DNA from: Dentipellis sp. KUC8613 | Lineage: Eukaryota; Basidiomycota; Agaricomycetes; Russulales; Hericiaceae | DNA: 11,358 nucleotides | Assembly (NCBI GenBank): GCA_002286715.1 | Contig: NSJX01000168.1 | Location: 1-11,358, forward strand | Direction of reading: 5' to 3' | In this document: piece after piece, positions 6,640 through 11,358 of the stretch | Layout of the letters: each line of letters begins with the position of its first letter | Position numbering within the stretch: the stretch's first letter is position 1 | The notes under the pieces: generated by a model | Database searches by the model: none | What the model was told of the DNA's origin: nothing | What the model saw: the letters and a program-made list of their open reading frames with translations, nothing else | Made by a program: the position numbers and the translations under genes

Positions 6640-7979
6640 CCCTCGTCCTCCACAGTCACGTGCGGGGTCTCCATCTCTCGCCCGCCTTTGCACCCGCCGT
6701 CTCATGCATGCACACGCCGCCTCCTGCTGTCGCTCAGCCTCCCCGCCTTCGCGTTTGCGCCCGTGCCCACGGCTCGTCTCCTTGTTCAACGTCCTCCTCG
6801 TCGCTGTTGCTCTCCACCTCTCGCTATCGTTCACCGCCTTCTCGTACATTGTATGCTCTGCCCTCAGTCTCGCGCACGCTCGCCGCCTGTGCTCCCTCCG
6901 TCTCGATCTCTCGCGGCCGTATGCGCCGTCCGCCTGCACCTCCATGTTGCCTCCCAAGCCACTTCACCTTTCGCTGTGCCCGTATGCGCTCTGTCGCTGT
7001 CGTGCCGCCAGCGCCTCTCTCGCCTCCTTCGCTGCTTCGCCAGCACCTCCTCCCTCTTGCCCCCCTGGCCGTTTAATTTTATCTCGCGCGCTGTATTGCA
7101 TCCGTATGTACCTCTCGCGCACCCTCATTCCTGCCCCTCCGCCTCCCCTTTTGCATGTGCTCATTTCTGCGCGCCGTCCCTCTCGCGCGCCTTTCTTTCC
7201 CTTTAGCACCGTCCATGCCGTTTCACGCGGTCTGCGCTGCCTTGTGTTGTGCCGCCCGCGCTGTCTCACCTTGCACCCGCTCACTCGTCACCACACTCCC
7301 TCGCTCCGCCACTACGCACCGTCACTCCGCCATCACGAGCCCCGGGCGGCTGTCGCGCACTGCCTGGACCCCTCTCGCGCGCCGTGGCGCGCCCTTGCCG
7401 CGGTCTGGCGCCCCGTGGCGTTCTATTACGCCCCGCTACGCCCTCTAGGCCCCCTGGTGACCCCCTCGTGCCGCGCGACGTTGCCTCACTGTGCTCGTGC
7501 GCCACACTACGTCGTCTGGACCCCCGCTGTGCCGTGTGCTGCCTTGTCACGCCCCATTGTGCCACGCCGCGCCGTCTAGACTGCTGCCTTGCTCCTCGTC
7601 GCTCCCCGTTGCACCCTCTCGTGCCCTGTGGCACGCCCGCGTCATGCTCTGGCGCGTCATGGCACTGTATTTTATGTCACTGTGCCGTGCACTGTAGAAA
7701 CGGCGCTAGCTGCGTGCCTGCTTGCCACCCCACGCGCCCTCTCACCGGTGGCAGACCTGCGGTCTGGCGGCCCCACTGGGTGTGTCGCTGCCGCACACGC
7801 CCTAGCAATGGCGCAGGCGGCACGCCCTCTCGCCGTCCCACCTGCCCTCTACCCATCTCCACCTGCCGTTTCATGCCGTGCGGGCCCTAGCAATGGTGTG
7901 GGCAGCACACTCTGTTGCTGCCCCACCCTCTAAGTTGCCGCCAGTGTACCTCGTCGTTGTGCTGTGCGCCCTAGCAACG
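6640..7979 (-). repeat. C-rich degenerate minisatellite array of the right arm
   Basis: This is the inverted homologue of 2698-3952 and is G-rich on the minus strand. The landmark CCCTAGCAA (inverse of TTGCTAGGG) recurs near 7800, 7890 and 7970. One plus frame (6704-7579) shares protein-level stretches with the 428-codon minus frame of the left arm, for example VWRPVAF.YA.LRPLGP and SCRATLP.CARAPH.VVWTP. This follows from DNA homology and from openness of all frames, so no gene is called. Confidence 0.8.
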
Positions 7980-8275
7980 ACTGATTCTTGTGTAATGTCA
8001 CGAAGGCTTTGAAGGTCCCAGTTTTCATCATGTAGACTACATACATTCATAGAAATTTAAATTTGTTTTTTTTACACAACTAAATGTTCTACCTGAGTCA
8101 AAAGATTCATTGAAGAATCATTATAGAAGTCTGCTCAGCTATGAATTTGAAGTCACAGCTCAGTGTTTGATGCGTCAAAAAGATCGTGGGAATTCATTTC
8201 CTGTTTGTACAATTAAAAGTGGACGATGCAACCTGCGAGTGTGTCTAATTAAAAGTGATTCATGGCTGAATCAGA
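7980..8275 (-). repeat. Right terminal block of the inverted-repeat arm
   Basis: This is the reverse complement of 1861-2147, with scattered substitutions and small indels and the same TCTGATTCAGCCATGAATCA terminus. The inner GATTC...GAATC hairpin is also conserved. It abuts copia gag at 8276 with no spacer, which places the right boundary of the element at 8275 or 8276 (one base is ambiguous). Confidence 0.85.
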
Positions 8276-8614
8276 ATCGTAGGCATTGAAGCGAGTGCCA
8301 GGACGCTTCTGGACATGCACGGAGGCGAGGGTGGTCCACATGAGCACCGGATTGTCCTGCAAAGTCTGGACATGGATCCGCTGCGAAGGCTCGAGGTAGA
8401 GAAAGATGAGGCCGGCAGCCTGAGAGGCACGCTCCTCCCAGTCCTCGACAGCAGCACTGTTGTCCGGCTTCGGAGAGGGCTTCTTCGACGTCCCATTGAC
8501 GATGAGCCAGAGCCTCCTGGTGCGGAGATAGGCAGCCATCTCCTCGGACCACTGGCAATAGTTGGTCCCGTTGAGATGGGTGATGTTGAACTTGGGAGAG
8601 GAGTTGTCCGACAT
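8276..8614 (-). pseudogene. Ty1/copia gag, N-terminal 113 codons, truncated by the inverted-repeat element
   Basis: On the minus strand the frame starts MSDNSSPKFNITHLNGTNYC and contains W residues typical of copia gag (CQW in NYCQWSEEM, RLWLIVNG, EDWEERA, LMWTTL). It ends ...GTRFNAYD. It matches the N-terminal part of the copia/UBN2 group of gag proteins, which form the virus-like particle. Full gag runs several hundred residues into protease and integrase, so this is a stump. After NAYD the reading frame enters the element terminus and adds eight codons (SDSAMNHF) before a TAA at 8249-8251, a junction-made tail. The ATG at 8612-8614 was chosen because the conserved family start begins there; the frame is open for 63 more codons upstream but these look like leader. 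The rest of gag is not found on the other side of the element. Confidence 0.9.
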
Positions 8615-9259
8615 GATGACGACGCTGAGGGCGAACGGCGATGACGACGGGGATGAGACTCGGCGGAGGGGTAGATGAGAAGGCGGAGAAGGCGTGTGTA
8701 AAATTGAGCACGAAACGGACCAGCGGTTGTCGAGATATGCACCCTTGTTGGCAGAGGTCAAGAGAGGGGCTAAGTCGAAGATGATGACGACGTGCAGAGG
8801 CAACGACGGCGCCGATGGCTACGAAACTTGGGCGATGTCGAGAGGGGTCGAGGGCGAGGCGACACGCCAAAGGAGAAGCGGGACGGCCGAGCGGATGTGG
8901 AGATATGGGACGATGTTGGTGGGGAGAGGGGCGAAAAGTCGGACGCCGTTGTCGAAGAACGGATGGAGGGATCGACACGAAAATCGGCGGACGTACGACG
9001 AGGATAGAGCCCAGCACCCCTGCCAAAAATCAGCCCAAAGCGATCACTCAAACTTGCACAACGGCAGCTCCAAGTCGAGGGGGTTGATAAGAGCGGCGAG
9101 AAAGATGGGCGCGTTGTCGACGAACGGCTGGTCAAAAAACGTCGAGAGGGGAACGCGCGGAAAGAGGAGAACGAGAGGATTCCGGCGGTGTCAACCGTGT
9201 AGCGATAGGAGCACTAGAGGCGAAGATATGAGTCGATCTTGTAGGTGCGTTGTTGCACA
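8615..9259 (-). other. 5' leader of the reverse copia element
   Basis: About 645 bases separate the primer binding site from the gag ATG. This is where packaging and translation signals would lie, but none can be recognised by eye. Overlapping open frames here (for example 8770-9135 on the minus strand) are Ser/Pro-rich without a domain and are not called. Confidence 0.6.
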
Positions 9260-9271
9260 GGGCCCATAACC
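9260..9271 (-). promoter_or_regulatory. Primer binding site, half-tRNA-iMet type
   Basis: On the minus strand GGTTATGGGCCC follows the LTR end (...AACA) directly. Established for Drosophila copia is a primer binding site complementary to the anticodon arm of initiator Met-tRNA (around the CAU anticodon), used by a cleaved half-tRNA. This 12-mer has the same sequence as that site as I recall it. The site tells which way the element is read. Confidence 0.85.
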
Positions 9272-9623
9272 TGTTAAAACTGGTATGTTGAGGCACCCGG
9301 GAGCTCCCTAGAGGACAACAAAACTCTATTACAGGCTGTGGCCTAATGTGAGAGACTAAGAAAACTAAGAAAAGCGAAAATACACACCTGTGGCCTAATG
9401 TGAGAGACTGAGGAGTGCCCCAGTCCCTCAGCCACAGGAAAAGCAAAATGAACTGTACAGTTGCTGACAAATCACCGGCAAACTCCGGTGAGAGCAAAAA
9501 TGGCAAAGTCAAAACACAATGGGGGAAACACAAAACAGGCTCTACAGCCTCAAGTAAAATCGGGAAAAATCTGGAAAAATTCCAGGGCGCACTATGAGAG
9601 ATGCTGAACCACATACTGCGACA
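9272..9623 (-). repeat. 5' LTR of the reverse copia element (352 bp)
   Basis: The plus strand reads TGTTAAAACTGG...CTGCGACA, the inverse of 1042-1393, with seven substitutions. The internal 22-bp direct repeat is kept, at 9336-9357 and 9388-9409. The outer flank is TACAG (CTGTA in element orientation), which does not equal CGAGT beside the forward LTR, so the two LTRs do not bracket one simple insertion. Confidence 0.95.
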
Positions 9624-11339
9624 TACAGCGGGGCGGAGCGCGAGACAGTGGAGTGGGGCACGAAGACCGCGCGGCGCGGCGGAAGAGGGCGTGGCGTTGC
9701 GCGACAGGGCGCGACACGACGCAATGCAGCGGCAGCGCGCGCAGACGGTGGGCTGCAGCGCGAGACGGCCCTACAGGGCGCGAAGAGGGCAGGGCGGGGT
9801 GTTGAGGATGTGTTGCGCCGCGCAACAGGGCGTGACACGACGCGATGACAGCGGGGTGGGGCGCGAGATGGCGCACAGGCTGCAAAAAGGGCGGAATGGG
9901 GGCTGAGAGCGCACAGCAGCGTGCACAGACGGCGGCATGGGGTGCACAAACGGCGGGGCTGCGCACGAGACAGCCCACGGGCGTAGTGCGAAGATGGCAC
10001 ATCGGGGCTCGCAACAGCGCTGAGGCCATACAAGACGGTGTTGCTAGGGCGCGCAGCAGCGTCGCTGATGCCACACGGCGCCGCTAGGGTGACAGATGGG
10101 GTCGGCGGGCGAAACGACGTCAGTGGGACATGAGATCACCGAGATGGCGTCACTGAGGCACGAGATGGTGTCAGTGGGGCACCGTTCCGGCGCGTGATGA
10201 CCGTGTGGGCGCATATGACAGCGATGCAGGAGCGCGGGGCGGCAGCAAGGGCATGCACGAGGGCGGCAGGGGCGAGACAGCGATGCAGGGGCGTGGCACA
10301 GCTGCAGAGGGGCAGCGTGCGGGTGCACAGCGGCAGCGGCGGCACGTGAGGGCGGTGGGGGCACGAAAGGGGACGTGGCGGGTGCGTCGCTAGGGTATCG
10401 GGCGGCATCACGAGGGTGTTGGGCGGCGTCACAGGGGCGAGGCGGCGTCGTTGGGATGCAGGGCAGCATCATGGGGAATGACGCCGCTGGGGTGCACGAT
10501 GACCTGTGGGCATGCATGACAGCGATGTGGGTGTGTGTGGCAGCAGTGCGAGGGCACACGAGGGTGGCGAGAGGTATGGGGGCATATGAGGGCGACGACG
10601 CAGCACCACGGGCCGCGAGAGGGTGCAATGGGGTCGACAAGGTGGGGTGGGGTGCGACAGGGAGGGGCGAGACCTGAAGACAGCGCCGCAGGGTGCGAGG
10701 GTGCGAGGGCCATGGGTGAGCGGGCGTGAGGTTGATGCGCAAGACACGAAAGAGGACAGCAGGGGGAAGAGAAAGAAAAAAAGAAAGAGGGAAAGAAAAA
10801 ACTTACCAGTCACCTGTCAATTTGCCTATCCCATCCATCTACATACAGTTTTGCGGACAAGCAGAGGCTGTAGGGCGCAAATAGAGATGCAGAGGGCTAT
10901 CACGTCCTGCAGCAGATGCCCCAATGGGGCCCGAAGATGGCAGCATGGGGCGCGGAGGGCACAGCGGGGCCCGAGAGGCGGCGGTGATGTGCCTGTAGAG
11001 CACGCAAGAGGGTGGCTATCGCGTCGCCCTTGCTGCTCGCTGCCTCCCTTGAGAATGGCGGAGTGGGGCGCGAAGACCGTGCAGCGCAGCGCGCAGAGGG
11101 CGGGGTGGGGCCCACGTTTGCGCGAAAACAGCACGGCAGGGCATGAAGACAACGCACTGCGGCGCGAGACGGTGGGGAGAGGTGGGACGGGACACGGCCC
11201 CATAGGGCACGTAGACAGCGCGGCACGCAGAGGTCGGGACGGGCCGCGAAAGGGGCTGAATGGCGGCTGAGACTGCGCCGCACCGCGTGAGAGGGTACGA
11301 CACGTCGAGATGCCGCGCGAAGACGCGCACAGCACGAAT
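9624..11339 (+). repeat. G-rich degenerate minisatellite array, third block
   Basis: This block is strongly G over C and composed of words shared with the left arm: GTTGCTAGGGCGCGCAGC near 10040, GCTAGGGT near 10085 and 10390, GCAGAGGTCGGGACGGG near 11226, and many GGCGCGAGACGG-like words. It ends at a fresh copy of the element terminus. Overlapping frames up to 232 codons on both strands are without domains. An AT-richer island at about 10740-10870 interrupts it. It may be an arm of another element copy with a different sub-repeat mix. Confidence 0.7.
10761..10801 (+). other. 41-base pure purine tract next to a GGTAAGT donor-like site on the minus strand
   Basis: All 41 bases are A or G. 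On the minus strand GGTAAGT (10801-10807) is followed by this polypyrimidine run. A similar GGTAAGTTT...CTTTCC stands at 5890-5904 on the plus strand, also where a C-rich array ends. Candidate 5' splice site or triplex-forming tract; neither is shown. Confidence 0.45.
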
Positions 11340-11358
11340 TCTGATTCAGCCATGAATC
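11340..11358 (+). mobile_element. Start of another inverted-repeat element copy, truncated by the window
   Basis: TCTGATTCAGCCATGAATC is identical to the first 19 bases at 1861-1879 and points rightward, so the rest of this copy lies outside the window. Confidence 0.8.

Larger units (their letters stand above)
1861..8275. mobile_element. 6.4-kb foldback-like element with about 2-kb terminal inverted repeats; no transposase seen
   Basis: Both ends carry TCTGATTCAGCCATGAATCA pointing inward (left from 1861, right inverted to 8275). Homology continues inward through three blocks in the same order. First is an AT-richer terminal block (1861-2147 against 7980-8275). Next is a G/C-skewed array (2698-3952 against 6640-7979), with shared landmarks such as GTTGCTAGGGC beside CACAGCACAACGACGAGG. 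Last is the palindrome with GGTCAGTC (3953-3986 against 6606-6639). The left arm has about 550 bp more (2148-2697). The centre is minisatellite and AT-balanced DNA. No transposase, helicase or integrase motif is visible, so it is probably non-autonomous. Foldback elements of Drosophila share this plan of long inverted repeats made of tandem repeats; that comparison is architectural only. No matching target-site duplication is seen (left flank AGAACT, right flank TCGTAG), and the right flank is copia gag while the left is not, so the locus was rearranged or the ends have different histories. Confidence 0.75.

Noticed and set aside
8271..9269. Overlapping plus- and minus-strand frames in the copia leader
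   Set aside because: Ser/Pro/Arg-rich shadows; the plus frames are antisense to gag and leader, and only the MSDNSSPK frame resembles a known family.
9624..11339. Subtelomeric or telomere-like array
   Set aside because: No TTAGGG-type tandem repeat is present; the G-rich words are degenerate and unrelated to telomere repeats.
1..11358. tRNA, rRNA, CRISPR arrays or bacterial promoters
   Set aside because: No cloverleaf with B-box GGTTCRANTCC, no rRNA-like sequence and no regularly spaced repeats with unique spacers were found; the window is fungal in character.

Overview
The window looks like repeat-rich fungal DNA, most likely from a mushroom-forming basidiomycete (Agaricomycetes). The retrotransposon protein fragments resemble the Ty1/copia elements common in that group, and the base composition is GC-rich with short AT-rich islands. 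I see no host gene, tRNA, rRNA or CRISPR array. This is a nested transposon and minisatellite region.

Layout: (1) 1-1393 is the 3' part of a forward Ty1/copia element: the C-terminal reverse transcriptase/RNase H end of pol, a polypurine tract and a 352-bp LTR. (2) 1394-1860 is a G-rich scrap, a 22-bp palindrome and a spacer, which look like the inner end of another copy of the arm described next. (3) 1861-8275 is a 6.4-kb structure with very long terminal inverted repeats. Each arm runs: terminus TCTGATTCAGCC, about 290 bp of AT-richer DNA, 1.3-1.8 kb of strongly strand-skewed degenerate minisatellite (G-rich reading inward), a 22-24 bp palindrome, then GGTCAGTC. The arms are about 1.9-2.4 kb long. 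Between them lie a C-rich 20-bp and 12-bp minisatellite field (about 4260-5800) and an AT-balanced stretch (about 5800-6400). (4) 8276-9623 is the 5' end of a reverse-oriented copy of the same copia family: LTR, primer binding site, leader and 113 codons of gag, cut exactly at the end of the 6.4-kb element. (5) 9624-11339 is another G-rich skewed array. (6) 11340-11358 is the first 19 bases of a further copy of the element terminus, running out of the window.

No transposase is visible in the 6.4-kb element. By architecture it is closest to a foldback (FB-like) non-autonomous element: long inverted repeats filled with tandem repeats. I do not recognise the family. The two copia fragments point in opposite directions, share 345 of 352 LTR positions and have unlike flanking pentamers, so they are probably separate insertions or a rearranged locus. 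The copia primer binding site has the sequence expected for priming from a half initiator-tRNA, as in Drosophila copia.

Long stop-free reading frames cover the skewed arrays in several frames at once. I treat them as composition artefacts, with a note that the C-rich strand of both arms could still be tested for constraint.
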